A DNA stretch of 64,000 nucleotides from Deinococcus aetherius (GCF_025997855.1 NZ_AP026560.1:2238501-2302500); one strand, 5' to 3'. Positions 27,405 to 37,693 are shown, counted from the first letter of the stretch. Notes: a model not told the origin generated them from the sequence alone. Program-made: numbers and translations.

Positions 27405-28052
27405 ATGAACACGCCCTTCAAAGCTGCCACCCTCCTCACCCTCGTCGCCCCGCTCGCCGCCTGCGCCCCCGCCATGAACGGGGCGGCGGAGGGCAACCTC
27501 GCCAATGGGGGCCTGAACCCCGCCGCGCGCCTGAGTGTGGCGCAGCCCAGCCCGGCAAGCACGGCGGGGACCCTGCGGCTCACCAGCCCCACCTTCAGGG
27601 ACGGGGGCCGCTACCCCGACGCCCAGGTGGCGAACGGCTTCGGCTGCACGGGCCAGAACCTCAGCCCGGCGCTGGGCTGGACGGGCGTGCCCGCCGGGAC
27701 GCAGAGCCTCGTGCTCACCAAGTACGACCCCGACGCCCCCACGGGCAGCGGCTTCTGGCACTGGATCGTCTACAACATCCCCGCCACGGCCACGGGACTC
27801 GCGCAGGGGGCGGGCAACCCGGGCGGCACGTTGCCCGCCGGGGCCGCGCAACTGAACAACGATGGCGGCCAGCCCGGCTTCACCGGCGCCTGCCCGCCTC
27901 CCGGCGACGCGCCGCACCGCTACGTCTTCACCCTGTACGCGCTGAACAAGACGCTGGACCTTCCCGCCGGGGCCTCCCCCGCCTTCCTGGGCTTCAACCT
28001 CAATGGCGCGGTGCTTGCCAAGACGAGCCTGACGGCGACGTACGGGCGCTAA
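27405..28052 (+). CDS. YbhB/YbcL-type PEBP family lipoprotein
   Basis: 215-residue phosphatidylethanolamine-binding-protein (Raf kinase inhibitor-like) family member with a lipoprotein signal (LLTLVAPLAACAP). The PEBP ligand motifs are YDPDAPTGSGFWHWIVYNI and GDAPHRYVFTLYAL. The bacterial function is unknown. ATG 27405 is chosen because GGAGG lies 8 nt upstream (27392-27396); the long open frame before it overlaps the mutase on the other strand and is not coding. An Asn-rich segment (GNLANGGLNP) links the anchor to the domain. Confidence 0.88.
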   Translation: MNTPFKAATLLTLVAPLAACAPAMNGAAEGNLANGGLNPAARLSVAQPSPASTAGTLRLTSPTFRDGGRYPDAQVANGFGCTGQNLSPALGWTGVPAGTQSLVLTKYDPDAPTGSGFWHWIVYNIPATATGLAQGAGNPGGTLPAGAAQLNNDGGQPGFTGACPPPGDAPHRYVFTLYALNKTLDLPAGASPAFLGFNLNGAVLAKTSLTATYGR

Positions 28053-28141
28053 CCTTCACGCCCCGAACAGGCCTCCGGGGGTGGTCTATCCCCCGCCACA
28101 CACTTCTCTCATTCTCGCGCGGGCCCCTTAGAATCTGGGGC

Positions 28142-28825
28142 GTGACTGCCTCTTCCCAGTTTTCGGCCCGTGCGGGAGGCGTCAAGCTCGCTCCCAGCCT
28201 CCTCGCCTGCGACTTCACCCGCCTCGGCGAGGAACTGGCGAGCATCGCCGGGGCCGACTACGCCCATGTGGACGTGATGGACGGCCTGTTCGTGCCTAAC
28301 ATCTCCTTCGGGCTGCCCATCCTGAGCGCGGCACGGCGGGCCACCGACCTCTTCCTCGACGTTCACCTGATGATCGAGCGGCCCGAACGCTACCTGCGCG
28401 ATTTCGCGGAGGCGGGCGCGGACGGGTTGACCGTCCACGTCGAGGCGACCCCGCACCTGCACCGCGCCGTGCAGACCGTCCGCGAACTCGGCAAGCGGGC
28501 GGGCGTGACGCTCAATCCGGGCACGCCGCTGGAGGCCGTGCGCCCCGTCCTCGGCGACGTGGACCTCGTGCTGGTGATGAGCGTGAACCCGGGGTTCGGG
28601 GGACAGAAGTTCATCCCCGCGAGTGTGGAGCGCATTCGAACCCTGCGGCGCTGGCTGGACGAGATCGGCAGCGAGGCGGAGCTGGAGGTGGACGGCGGCG
28701 TGACGCCGGACAATGCCCGCCTGCTGCAAGGCGCGGGGGCGACCGTCCTCGTCGCGGGCAGCAGCGTCTTCGGGCCGGACGGGGCGACAGCCGGACTCTC
28801 CCGGCTGCGGGAGGCGCTGGCGTGA
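28142..28825 (+). CDS. rpe: Ribulose-phosphate 3-epimerase
   Basis: 227-residue TIM-barrel epimerase interconverting ribulose 5-phosphate and xylulose 5-phosphate (pentose phosphate pathway). Metal and catalytic residues are in [36 protein letters not shown] and [27 protein letters not shown] is the phosphate-binding loop. GTG 28142 follows TAGAAT (28129-28134) by 7 nt, a leaderless start. The stop overlaps the comB-family start (GTGA 28822-28825), so the two are translationally coupled, an unexpected pairing. Confidence 0.95.
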   Translation: MTASSQFSARAGGVKLAPSLLACDFTRLGEELASIAGADYAHVDVMDGLFVPNISFGLPILSAARRATDLFLDVHLMIERPERYLRDFAEAGADGLTVHVEATPHLHRAVQTVRELGKRAGVTLNPGTPLEAVRPVLGDVDLVLVMSVNPGFGGQKFIPASVERIRTLRRWLDEIGSEAELEVDGGVTPDNARLLQGAGATVLVAGSSVFGPDGATAGLSRLREALA

Positions 28826-29541
28826 GGCTGCGGGTGGATCTCCTGCCGCACGGGAACTACCCGGACGTGGTGCTCGTGGTGGACGTGCTGCGGGCCACCA
28901 CCACTGCCGTGCAGTACCTCGAACGCGGGGCGGACGCCCTGCTCCTGACCGCCACGCCGGAGGTCGCCTTCGCCCTGCGGGAGAGCGGCGCGGGCATCCT
29001 CCTCGGCGGGGAGCGGGGCGGGCTGCCCATCCCCGGCTTCGACTTTGGCAACAGCCCGGTCGAGGCTGCGGCACAGAACTTCACGGGCAAGACGGTGGTG
29101 ATGAACACGACGAACGGCACCGGGGCCGCGCACGTCGCCGCCGAGACGGGGAAGCACGTGCTGCTCGCCGCCCTGACGAACGCCCACGCCGCTTCCCGCC
29201 GCGCCCGCGCGCTCGCCACCGAGGAGATCGCCATCGTCTGCGCGGGGACGGACGGGCGGGTCGGGCTGGAGGACGTGTACGCCGCCGGAGTGCTCTCCGA
29301 ATACTTGCTGACGATGGGCGGCTTCTCCATCGACGACGGCACCCGCATCGCCCTCACGGTGCGGCGCAATGCGGGGAACCCCATCGAGGTCGTCAGCAGC
29401 AGCGGGCACGGTCAGGCCCTCGCCGGCCTGGGCCTAGGGGACGACGTGCGCCACGCCGCGCAGGTCAGCACGAGCACGCTGGTGCCGGTCCTCGACGCGG
29501 TGCAGGAGACGGCGGGGGCGCTGCGGTTCGTGGCTGGGTGA
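28822..29541 (+). CDS. comB: ComB-family 2-phosphosulfolactate phosphatase-like protein
   Basis: 239-residue protein of the ComB family. In methanogens ComB dephosphorylates 2-phosphosulfolactate during coenzyme M synthesis. Signatures are [34 protein letters not shown] and [10 protein letters not shown], with the acidic metal-binding residues retained. Bacterial homologues are widespread without coenzyme M, so the physiological substrate here is not known. The GTG start overlaps rpe (GTGA). The carboxynorspermidine decarboxylase gene follows 52 bp later but has its own -10 box. Confidence 0.88.
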   Translation: MRLRVDLLPHGNYPDVVLVVDVLRATTTAVQYLERGADALLLTATPEVAFALRESGAGILLGGERGGLPIPGFDFGNSPVEAAAQNFTGKTVVMNTTNGTGAAHVAAETGKHVLLAALTNAHAASRRARALATEEIAIVCAGTDGRVGLEDVYAAGVLSEYLLTMGGFSIDDGTRIALTVRRNAGNPIEVVSSSGHGQALAGLGLGDDVRHAAQVSTSTLVPVLDAVQETAGALRFVAG

Positions 29542-29593
29542 GGGGCAGTCCCCGTAACGGTGTCCGCCGCCCCCACCCGCTACCCTGTCCCCC

Positions 29594-30823
<1,230 letters not shown>

Positions 30824-30826
30824 GCG

Positions 30827-31708
30827 TCACGCCGACTCCGGCCCCGGTCCCTCCGCCTCGAACTCGGGGCGAATCGACCGGGGCCGCCTGCCGTCTATGT
30901 CGGTGAAGCCGTACTCCCCGGCGAGTTCTGCGGCGACGAGCACCTGGCCCGTGCGGTCCAGCACGCCCGGGTCGGCGGCGAGGTGGGCGACGGCGCGGCC
31001 CAGGAACTGCGGCGACTCCGAGTTGGAGAGGTCGAAGGCGCCCTCGGGGGCGAGGAGCACGCCCTCGGTGCGGACGAGGCCGGGGTAGAGCGACACGGCG
31101 GCGACCCGGTGCGGGCGCAGGTGGTTGGCGAACGCCTCCGCCATCCGGTCGTCCGCGTTCTTGGCGAGGAAATAGGGAATGTTCTCGCTGCCCCGGTGCC
31201 GCCCCCCCGCGAAGAAGCTGATGTTGACGACGAGCCCCCGGGCCGCGATCAGGAGGGGCGCGGCGAGCGCAGTGGTGACGTAGTGGGCCCGCACGCCCGA
31301 GTCGAACATGTCGTTCCAGATCGAGAGCGGTTGCTCCCAGAACGGCGCGTTCCACGCCTGCCCGCGCTCGTCCCAGCGGTGCAGGCCCTCGTAGCCGCCC
31401 CAGACGTTGTTCACGAGCACGTCGAGGTGGCCGTATTCTTCCGTGATTCGCTCGATCACAGCGCGAGTCTGCGCGTCGTCACGGTGGTCGCACTGGACCG
31501 GGACGCCCTGCCCGCCGAGAGCGGTCACGTCCGCCGCCGTTTCCTCCAGGCTGCCCACCAGGAAGGGCATCTCGGGGTGGCGCCCGCCGAGGGTGCGGCC
31601 CGTCACGTAGACCGTGGCCCCGGCCTCCCCCAGCCCCAGGGCGACCCCGCGCCCGACGCCCCGGCTGGCCCCGGTGACGAGGGCGACCTTTCCGTGAAGT
31701 GTTGGCAT
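30827..31708 (-). CDS. Short-chain dehydrogenase/reductase
   Basis: 293-residue SDR with an N-terminal Rossmann fold: NAD(P)-binding GASRGVGRGVALGLG (TGxxxGxG class), the NN motif in VLVNNVWGGYEG, and the catalytic set Ser164, Tyr179 and Lys183 (YFLAK). The insertions around HRWDERGQAWNAPFWEQ resemble the DHRS1-like subgroup. The substrate is unknown. It converges on nspC with 3 bp between stop codons. A TAAGTT box 9 nt upstream of the ATG is a possible -10 element. Confidence 0.9.
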   Translation of the reverse strand: MPTLHGKVALVTGASRGVGRGVALGLGEAGATVYVTGRTLGGRHPEMPFLVGSLEETAADVTALGGQGVPVQCDHRDDAQTRAVIERITEEYGHLDVLVNNVWGGYEGLHRWDERGQAWNAPFWEQPLSIWNDMFDSGVRAHYVTTALAAPLLIAARGLVVNISFFAGGRHRGSENIPYFLAKNADDRMAEAFANHLRPHRVAAVSLYPGLVRTEGVLLAPEGAFDLSNSESPQFLGRAVAHLAADPGVLDRTGQVLVAAELAGEYGFTDIDGRRPRSIRPEFEAEGPGPESA

Positions 31709-32085
31709 AGGGCGGCCAACTTACCAGCCCAAGAGCAACCCAAAAGAAACGTCCCGCCACTCCCGGCGGGGACGCTTCTTCTGGAAACAGGAGGCTCCGA
31801 ACCTGCGCCGGGGGCGGGATTCGCCGCCTGCGGGCGCGCCGACATTGTGACCCGGCCCGGGGAGAACGTGGAGAGGGGGGCGCGGGAGGCTTCAGGCCGG
31901 GCGAGGGACGGGGAAGGGTCCCCGGCAATCACACCCGGCTCGGGGGATCAGGAGGGTGGGGAGGTCGGGATCGGCACGGTCTGGTGATGGTTGCCAGGGT
32001 AGATATAGATGCTGACGGTGCTCTGACAGGGCGCTACACGAATTTCCCCGCCATCTCATGAACCGCCGATCTTCGGCCCCCTCCC
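31709..32085. other. 377-bp intergenic region downstream of the DUF554 gene
   Basis: Contains the minus-strand terminator at 31742-31774. The remainder holds no ORF with a credible start. Minus-strand positions from about 31950 to 32050 are less GC-rich and read as a short open frame ending TVPIPTSPPS, without a start codon; it could be a gene fragment. Nothing else is recognised. Confidence 0.45.
31742..31774 (-). terminator. Rho-independent terminator
   Basis: On the minus strand CGTCCCCGCC pairs with GGCGGGACG (one bulged base) across GGGAGT, followed by TTTCTTTTG. It would end transcripts from the DUF554 gene about 310 bp upstream. Confidence 0.75.
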
Positions 32086-32859
32086 CTACCCCAGCCGCCC
32101 CGCCACCCACAGCGCGAGCGGCGCGACGACGAGGGCCGGAAGCATACTCCCCACCCGCACCCGGCGGTCCTCCCAGCCCAGTCCGGCGAGCATCAGGTTC
32201 CAACTGATGCCGGAGATGATCAGGCCGCCCGCCCCGGTGATCATCAGGACGTAGGCGTTCGTCTTCAGGACGCCCGGGTCCGCCCCGCCGAGCAGCCCGG
32301 CCGCGAAGGCCCCCGCCGCGAGGCTGAGGCCCCCCTGGAGGACGAGCACGGTGATCACGCTGAAGCCCACCCCGATGCCGTACGCCCCCGCCAGCGCGAG
32401 CGAGGCGATGCCGTCGAGGGTGCTCTTGAGGACGTAGGTGCCGCTGTCCCCGGTCAGGCCGTTCTGGAGGCCCCCCACCACCGTCATCGGCCCGACGCAG
32501 AAGAGCAGGCTGGCGGCGACAAAACCTTCCGTGAAGCGCCCGCCCCCCTGGAAGCGCCGCCTCAACCGCTCGCCCAGCCGGGTCAGCCCCTCCTCGATGC
32601 CCAGCGCCTCGCCGATCACGGCCCCCAGCGCGAGGCTGATCAGCGCGAGGATCACGCCGGGGACGACCCCGCCCGTCACCCGGTTGAGGCTCCCCGCCAT
32701 GTCGAGCCCGATGAAGAGGGTGACCAGGCTGAGCGTTTGCAGCAGGGTGCGCTGGGTGCGCTCGGGAAGCCGCCCGCCGAGGGTGAGCCCCAGCAGGGTG
32801 CCCAGCAGAACGGCGGCCACGTTGATCAGGGTGCCGGAGACTTGCGAGAGGAGGCTCAT
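32086..32859 (-). CDS. DUF554 family membrane protein
   Basis: 257-residue integral membrane protein of the DUF554 (YdfK/YqgA) family with about six or seven hydrophobic helices. The start SLLSQVSGTLINVAAVLLGTLLG, the glycine-rich FCVGPMTVVGGLQNGLTGD and LKSTLDGIASLALA are typical. The family is thought to be a channel or transporter, with no established substrate. ATG 32859 is chosen because the family N-terminus begins there, with TAGGCT 8 nt upstream as a possible leaderless promoter; the frame to 32886 adds only nonconserved residues. Confidence 0.88.
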   Translation of the reverse strand: MSLLSQVSGTLINVAAVLLGTLLGLTLGGRLPERTQRTLLQTLSLVTLFIGLDMAGSLNRVTGGVVPGVILALISLALGAVIGEALGIEEGLTRLGERLRRRFQGGGRFTEGFVAASLLFCVGPMTVVGGLQNGLTGDSGTYVLKSTLDGIASLALAGAYGIGVGFSVITVLVLQGGLSLAAGAFAAGLLGGADPGVLKTNAYVLMITGAGGLIISGISWNLMLAGLGWEDRRVRVGSMLPALVVAPLALWVAGRLG

Positions 32860-32940
32860 CGGCGACCAGCCTAGCGCCGCGTGCAAAGAACACCGCCCCG
32901 GCCCGGTGGGGCGAGGCGGTGCCCGGGAGGAGGGCGGGGA

Positions 32941-33888
32941 TTACTGGCTGCGGTACTTCGGCGTGATGATCTCCTCGCGCCCGCCGAGGTCGAGCTGCTC
33001 GGTCACCGCCTGCGCGGTCGTCAGGCTGTAGGCGTCCGCCGCGCCGTAGTTCACCGCGTAGCCCATGTCCTGCAAGGAGCCGATGCTCAGGCGCGAGAGC
33101 GGGTTCTTGACACCGCTGTTGAGGTAGCCGGTCATCAGCTCGTTCTTGAAGGTGGTCTCGCGCCAGTGCGCGCCCGCCGTGCCCGAGCCGCCCTGGTTCT
33201 CGACGGGCACGGTGCTCAGCGTGCCGCCGAAGGCGCGGTACTCGCGCACCCCGTTGGTGCCGGTATAGACGGGGTTGGTGGTGCCGGTCCCGCTCACGAG
33301 GCCGAAGGTCCGCCACAGGCTCCCGATCCCCAGCGAGTGCCCGAGTTCGTGCACGGCGATGTCGGCGAGCTGCGAGCTGAACTGCCCGAGGTCGGCGGTG
33401 TCGAAGACCAGGGTCGAGTAGGTCGTCAGACCGCTCGACGAGCGGATGGAGCACGGGCCGCTCTGGGCGAGGACGCCGCCGGGGCCGTCGATGCTCTTGT
33501 TGCCCGTGAACACCAGGATGTCGTCGATGGTGCCCGAGAACGCCGCGTTGCTGCCGCAGGAATTGGCGGGGACGTTCGCCGTCACGCTCGGCAGCCCCTG
33601 GGTGATCACGCCCTGCCAGCGGCTCGCGGCGGCGTTCATCGCGTTTACCACGCTCGCGTCGCTTCCGGCGGCGAAGCGCAGGGTGATGTTGTAGGCCTCG
33701 GTCGCCTGCTCGCCCACCGGCCCGGCGCTGAGGTACGGGTCGAGCGGCAGGGCAGCGACGCCGGGCAACACGGCGCCCTCCTGTGCGGCGGTCGGCGCCT
33801 GCACGCCCGCCTCCCGGTTCTGGCCCCCGCACGAGGCGAGCAGGGCGGTCAGGGCGAGGGCAGCGGCGCTGAGGGGGAGTCGGGACAT
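32941..33888 (-). CDS. Metzincin-like (leishmanolysin-type) zinc metalloprotease lipoprotein
   Basis: 315-residue predicted lipoprotein (signal MSRLPLSAAALALTALLASC). The catalytic zinc site is IAVHELGHSLGIGSLW (HExxHxxGxG). About 60 residues later HWRETTFKNELMTGYLN resembles the distal His and Met-turn region of leishmanolysin (M8) proteins, followed by LSRLSIGSLQDMGYAVNY, a hallmark of bacterial M8-like or PPC-linked metallopeptidases. It is likely surface-exposed and secreted through Sec. Its substrate is unknown. ATG 33888 follows GGAGG at a suitable distance. Upstream palindromes at 33953-33968 and 34023-34038 may control it. Confidence 0.85.
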   Translation of the reverse strand: MSRLPLSAAALALTALLASCGGQNREAGVQAPTAAQEGAVLPGVAALPLDPYLSAGPVGEQATEAYNITLRFAAGSDASVVNAMNAAASRWQGVITQGLPSVTANVPANSCGSNAAFSGTIDDILVFTGNKSIDGPGGVLAQSGPCSIRSSSGLTTYSTLVFDTADLGQFSSQLADIAVHELGHSLGIGSLWRTFGLVSGTGTTNPVYTGTNGVREYRAFGGTLSTVPVENQGGSGTAGAHWRETTFKNELMTGYLNSGVKNPLSRLSIGSLQDMGYAVNYGAADAYSLTTAQAVTEQLDLGGREEIITPKYRSQ

Positions 33889-33952
33889 GGGGAGACCTCC
33901 GGGTCAAGGGGCGAGGGACGCGGGCAGAAGAGCCCCGGGAAAGGGCTTACAC

Positions 33953-33968
33953 GTTCGTGCGGACGAAC
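33953..33968. promoter_or_regulatory. Inverted repeat GTTCGT-GCGG-ACGAAC
   Basis: Exact 6+6 inverted repeat with a 4-nt centre, 65-80 bp upstream of the metalloprotease start. Candidate operator; no known consensus matched. Confidence 0.45.
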
Positions 33969-34022
33969 AGTTGGAGGAGCAGGCGGAGCGTAGAGCGGAG
34001 GGTGTGAGCAGGATGTGGGGGC

Positions 34023-34038
34023 TGTGAAGGTCTTCACA
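34023..34038. promoter_or_regulatory. Inverted repeat TGTGAAG-GT-CTTCACA
   Basis: Exact 7+7 inverted repeat with a 2-nt centre in the divergent region. The TGTGA..TCACA ends resemble a CRP-type site, though the spacing is short by two bases (2 nt rather than 6 between TGTGA and TCACA cores is replaced by AGGTCT). A CRP-family gene lies elsewhere in the window. Confidence 0.5.
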
Positions 34039-34319
34039 CGAGGTGACACCGAGGGCTTGGGGGGAAGGGTCCAGCCCAGGCCCGAAACAGGGCAAGGAAC
34101 TACAGGGCTTCTCTCCCCTCATGCCCGACCTGGACGACGGGCCTTGCACTTCGTCGGGGGGGAGGACTCCCCTGATGCCCCCTTTAGGCTTGACGTGGGG
34201 GTGACGCGTGGCGTGGTACGCTTCCCCCAAGTTGACCTGTCTCGCCGCCTTGCCACTCTGCCTTCCGCCGTATGGTGCGGGCGGGCCGGGTGGTGGGCTC
34301 GGTCAATGCAGAACGTGGT

Positions 34320-34353
34320 CGGGGCTGCCGTCAGGGCGGCCCCGCGTGCTTTT
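34320..34353 (+). promoter_or_regulatory. Terminator-like hairpin in the leader of the HTH gene
   Basis: CGGGGCTGCC (34320-34329) pairs with GGCGGCCCCG (34335-34344), one G-U, over a 5-nt loop, followed by TTTT at 34350-34353. It ends two bases before the Shine-Dalgarno GGAGGT. It could attenuate transcription or mask translation. Confidence 0.5.
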
Positions 34354-34365
34354 CGGAGGTTTCCC

Positions 34366-34569
<204 letters not shown>

Positions 34570-34674
34570 AGCTGCGTCCGCAGAGCGCCGCCGCATGGGG
34601 GGGCTCGGCTCCTCCTGGTCTCCACACGAGCGGCGCGCATCCTCTCCCGTGAACGTCCTGTTCGGGTGGGGGGC

Positions 34675-35361
34675 GTGAGCCTCGCGGCCCTGCACGCGGC
34701 CCTCGCACGGGGGGACGACGTTGCTGCGCTCGCGGCCTTGCAGACGCTCGACTCCTCCGAGCAGACCCGGGCGGCCCCGCTCGCACTGCACCTGGGCAGG
34801 CCGTCTCTCGCCGTCCGCTGGGCCGACGACCCCCTCACGCTCGCCGCCGCCCACCTGCGCCTGGGCCACCCGGGGGCCGCGTTGGAGGCCTTGCACGGTC
34901 AGCCCGACGCCGCCCGCCCCGCCCTGTTGCGCGCCCGGGCCGCGTGGCAGCTCGGGGGGCCGGACGCCGCCGACCTCGCCGCGCACGCCCGTCACCTCGC
35001 CCGCGCCCAGGGTGACGCCGGGGCCCTGACCGCCGCCGTCACCCTGCTCGGCGAACTGCACCTCCGCACCGACCCGCGCGCCGCTCTGCGCACCCTCGCC
35101 GAGGGGCTGAGGGTGGCCGAACTCGCGGAGACTCAGGCCGACGCGCACCTGCTTTCGGTCCTCGCCCACGCGCAGGCCTCCGTCGGTAGTCGGGAGAAGG
35201 CGGACCGCACGGCGGGGAAGGCCCTGCCTCGCAGCCTGCCCCGCAGCCCGGCGCGGGTGGTCGCCCTGCTCGCCCTCGGGCGGAAGGAGGAGGCGCGGGC
35301 GGAGGCGACGGCGGGGGAACTGGGCGAGGTGTGGCTGCGGGGTTTTGCCGACGGGACCTGA
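34675..35361 (+). CDS. Helical-repeat (TPR-like) hypothetical protein
   Basis: 228-residue Ala/Leu-rich all-helical protein with no signal peptide. It has repeated antiparallel-helix units (for example LAAAHLRLGHPGAALEALHG and LLRARAAWQLGGPDAADLAAHA) that fit a degenerate TPR/SARP-like solenoid. No catalytic motif is visible. GTG 34675 is preferred to GTG 34666 because GGTGGGG then serves as ribosome binding site. It follows the small HTH gene on the same strand and could be an effector or partner of it; that is inference. It converges on the kinase-like gene, 6 bp between stops. Confidence 0.7.
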   Translation: MSLAALHAALARGDDVAALAALQTLDSSEQTRAAPLALHLGRPSLAVRWADDPLTLAAAHLRLGHPGAALEALHGQPDAARPALLRARAAWQLGGPDAADLAAHARHLARAQGDAGALTAAVTLLGELHLRTDPRAALRTLAEGLRVAELAETQADAHLLSVLAHAQASVGSREKADRTAGKALPRSLPRSPARVVALLALGRKEEARAEATAGELGEVWLRGFADGT

Positions 35362-35367
35362 GACCGC

Positions 35368-36306
35368 CTAGGCCAGCCCCGACTCTGCCCAGGCCTTTCC
35401 AGAGGGAACGTACGGCGGGCGGATGAACATCCTCGGGCCCGGGTTGCCCTCCAGGTACACGCTCTCGTAGGTCCACACGTTGCGCTCCTGCACGAGGGCG
35501 TAGAAGGCCGCGCCGTCCGCCAGTTCCCCGGCGGGAAGGGACAGACGGGCGCGGTAGGCTCCCAGGAAGGGCTCGCCCAGGGCCGGGTTCAGTCCCAGGC
35601 TGAGGTGCAGGCAGCGCACGACCTCCCAGGCGCGGGGGGCGCGGCGGGTCTGCTCCCAGTCGATCAGGGCGGTGGGCCGCGTGCCCCCGAAGAACACGTT
35701 GCCGTCGTGGTAGTCGCCGTGCAGGAAACGTGAGGGAAAGGCGGGAGGGTAGTCGGGCGAGGGCGAGGCCCCGAGGTACGCCAACCGCTGCCCCGTCCTC
35801 TCCAGCGCCCAGCCGTCCACCTCGTCGGGGCGGGGCAGGGCGAGGAGGGCCGAGCGCACGCGCTCCAGCCGTTCAATCGCTCGGCCCACGCTCGACACCC
35901 CGAGCCCGGGAACGTCGAACGGCGCGGAGGAGGGGAGCCGGTCATGGAGGTCCGCGAGGAAGGCGCCGAGGGCCGCCGCGTGGGCGGGCGTCAGGCTCCC
36001 CCGCGCGACGGGCGCCCCGGGGGCCACGGGAAAGAGGGCGGCGAGGGCGGCCCCCGACCGCCCCACCGTGCCCCCCGCCCGGGTCACGAGCGGCGGCGGC
36101 GTGGGAAGCCCGGCCTCCACGGCGAGGGCAATCGCCGCGTGCTCCCGCTCGACCCGCGCCTGCTCGGTGCTTCGGTAGACGCGCAGGTGGAAAGTTCCCG
36201 CCTCCGCCCACACCCGGAAGGCCCCGTTGATACTCCCGCCCCCCAGCGGAGCGACGGCCCGCACCGCGCCCACGTCCCAGACCCGCGCGACCTCCTCGGG
36301 CCTCAC
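35368..36306 (-). CDS. Aminoglycoside phosphotransferase (APH)-like kinase
   Basis: 312-residue APH-fold small-molecule kinase. The catalytic loop is FLHGDYHDGNVFFG (HGDxxxxN) and the metal-binding motif is ALIDWEQTRRAP (the usual D-x-D/E replaced by IDWE). An N-terminal nucleotide loop LGGGSINGAFRV is present. The family includes antibiotic, homoserine, choline and thiamine kinases; the substrate cannot be named. GTG 36306 overlaps the P450 stop (GTGA 36303-36306), so the two are translationally coupled and may act on the same compound. The upstream open frame belongs to the P450 gene on another frame and is not coding. Confidence 0.85.
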   Translation of the reverse strand: MRPEEVARVWDVGAVRAVAPLGGGSINGAFRVWAEAGTFHLRVYRSTEQARVEREHAAIALAVEAGLPTPPPLVTRAGGTVGRSGAALAALFPVAPGAPVARGSLTPAHAAALGAFLADLHDRLPSSAPFDVPGLGVSSVGRAIERLERVRSALLALPRPDEVDGWALERTGQRLAYLGASPSPDYPPAFPSRFLHGDYHDGNVFFGGTRPTALIDWEQTRRAPRAWEVVRCLHLSLGLNPALGEPFLGAYRARLSLPAGELADGAAFYALVQERNVWTYESVYLEGNPGPRMFIRPPYVPSGKAWAESGLA

Positions 36307-37544
36307 CCCGGCACCACGTCCAGCCGCCGGAGGCCCCGGATCACGAAGCCGCCCACGTACTCGGGCTCCGAGGCCGGGTCGGCGAGGCGCAGCCCCGGAA
36401 AGGTGCGGGCCAGGGCGCGCAGGCTGAGAGAGAGTTCGAGCCGCGCGAGAGGCGCGCCCAGGCAGTAGTGCGTCCCCAGCCCGAAGGTCAGGTGCGGGTT
36501 GGGGTCGCGGGTCAGGTCCAGCTCGTCCGGGCGCTCGAAGCGGCGCGGGTCGCGGTTGCCGCTCGCGTACAGGAGGCCCACCTTCTCGCCGGGGCGCACG
36601 GTCTCGCCGTGCAGAGTGACCTCCTCCAGCGCGTACCGCTCGAAGAGGGGCAGGGGCGTGTCGAAGCGCAGCAGTTCCTCCAGCGCCGTGCGGAAGAGGG
36701 GCAGGCTGCCCTGGCGCGGGGCGGCCTGTGCGAGCGTCCGCCACTTCTCGGGCTCCCGCAACAGCGCGAGCACGCCCGCCGAGAGGCCGTTCACCGACGC
36801 CTCGTGCCCGGCGTTCAGGAGCAGGATGCAGGTGTCGATGAGTTCGCGCTCGGTCAGGCGGTCGCCGCCCTCCTCGGCCTGGACGAGGGCGGTGATCAGG
36901 TCGTCTCGCGGGGCCTGTCGGCGAAGGTGGGCGAGATCGCGCAGCAGGGCGCTGAAGTCCAGCACGGCCCGCTCCGCCGCCACCTGCTCCTCGCGGGTGT
37001 AGCTAGGTTCGTACAGCCGCACGATGGCCGCCGACCAGGGGCGCAGTTGACTACGTTCTTCCGGCGGCACCCCCAGCAGTTCGGCGATCACCGTGACGGG
37101 CAGGGACTCGGCGTATTCGGCCACAAGGTCGAAGCGGCCCCCCCCTACCTCCGCCAGTTGTCGCGCCAGCAGTGCCTCGATTCGCCCCGCCAGGGCCTCC
37201 ACCCGCCGGGGCGTGAAGGCGAGGCTGACGAGCGAGCGCAGCCGGGTGTGCTTGGGCGGCTCGGAGTCGAGGAGGTGGTTGCCGTTGAAGGCGTCGAAGT
37301 TCGCCTGGGCCGAGTCGGGCGGCGGCCAGCCCAGCTCGTCGCGCGAGTAACGGTGCAGGGCGCTGCGCCCGAAGCGGCGGTCCCGCAGCAGCGCCGCGAT
37401 GTCCCCGTGCCGGGTCAGGAAGACGCGGCCCAGCCTGGGGTCGCGGAAGGCGGGCGTCTCCTCGCGCACCCGCGCCAGCCAGGGGGAGGGGTCACGCACG
37501 AACGCCGGGTCAGTCAGGGGCAGCGCGAACGCGGGCAGGGACAT
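36303..37544 (-). CDS. Cytochrome P450
   Basis: 413-residue soluble class-I bacterial P450. The heme-ligand loop is FGLGTHYCLGAPLAR (Cys361), the K-helix ExxR is EELLR (Glu290-Arg293), and the I-helix oxygen-activation motif is NAGHEAS (about 244-250), where the usual AGxxTT has Ser in place of the first Thr. No ferredoxin or reductase partner is adjacent. The substrate is unknown. It is the upstream gene of a coupled P450-kinase pair. ATG 37544 has no strong ribosome site, but the protein is of normal length (about 400). Confidence 0.93.
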   Translation of the reverse strand: MSLPAFALPLTDPAFVRDPSPWLARVREETPAFRDPRLGRVFLTRHGDIAALLRDRRFGRSALHRYSRDELGWPPPDSAQANFDAFNGNHLLDSEPPKHTRLRSLVSLAFTPRRVEALAGRIEALLARQLAEVGGGRFDLVAEYAESLPVTVIAELLGVPPEERSQLRPWSAAIVRLYEPSYTREEQVAAERAVLDFSALLRDLAHLRRQAPRDDLITALVQAEEGGDRLTERELIDTCILLLNAGHEASVNGLSAGVLALLREPEKWRTLAQAAPRQGSLPLFRTALEELLRFDTPLPLFERYALEEVTLHGETVRPGEKVGLLYASGNRDPRRFERPDELDLTRDPNPHLTFGLGTHYCLGAPLARLELSLSLRALARTFPGLRLADPASEPEYVGGFVIRGLRRLDVVPG

Positions 37545-37623
37545 GACCCCAGGCTACGGCAGGCGTGGCGGAGTCCATCTGCGGTCCACCGGGCGTTTCC
37601 ACCCATCTGTTGCGTTCCTCACG

Positions 37624-37653
37624 TTGACTGAGGGGGCAAAAGCGGTGTAGCCT
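37624..37653 (+). promoter_or_regulatory. Promoter of the maltose-type ABC operon
   Basis: TTGACT (37624-37629) and TAGCCT (37648-37653) separated by 18 nt, about 90 bp before the binding-protein ATG. A LacI-operator-like sequence follows at 37678-37693. Confidence 0.6.
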
Positions 37654-37677
37654 TCACTGACCAAAGTCGAGTTAAGG

Positions 37678-37693
37678 GTGGAACCGCTTCCGA
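37678..37693. promoter_or_regulatory. LacI-operator-like sequence upstream of the maltose-type operon
   Basis: GTGGAACCGCTTCCGA matches 12 of 16 central bases of the perfect palindrome at 51239-51256 upstream of the LacI-family gene. It lies about 25-40 bp downstream of the predicted -10 box, a position suited to repression. Confidence 0.45.

Larger units (their letters stand above)
33889..34365. other. 477-bp divergent regulatory region
   Basis: No gene is supported. It separates the metalloprotease (minus) from a small helix-turn-helix gene (plus) and contains two exact inverted repeats (33953-33968 and 34023-34038) and a terminator-like hairpin next to the HTH gene (34320-34353). Confidence 0.55.

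Noticed and set aside
31950..32050. Short minus-strand frame ending TVPIPTSPPS
   Set aside because: No start codon in frame; could be a remnant but cannot be supported as a gene.
31892..33907. A 671-codon minus-strand open frame
   Set aside because: It is the Arg/Pro-rich shadow of the DUF554 and metalloprotease genes, which have clear domains in another frame.
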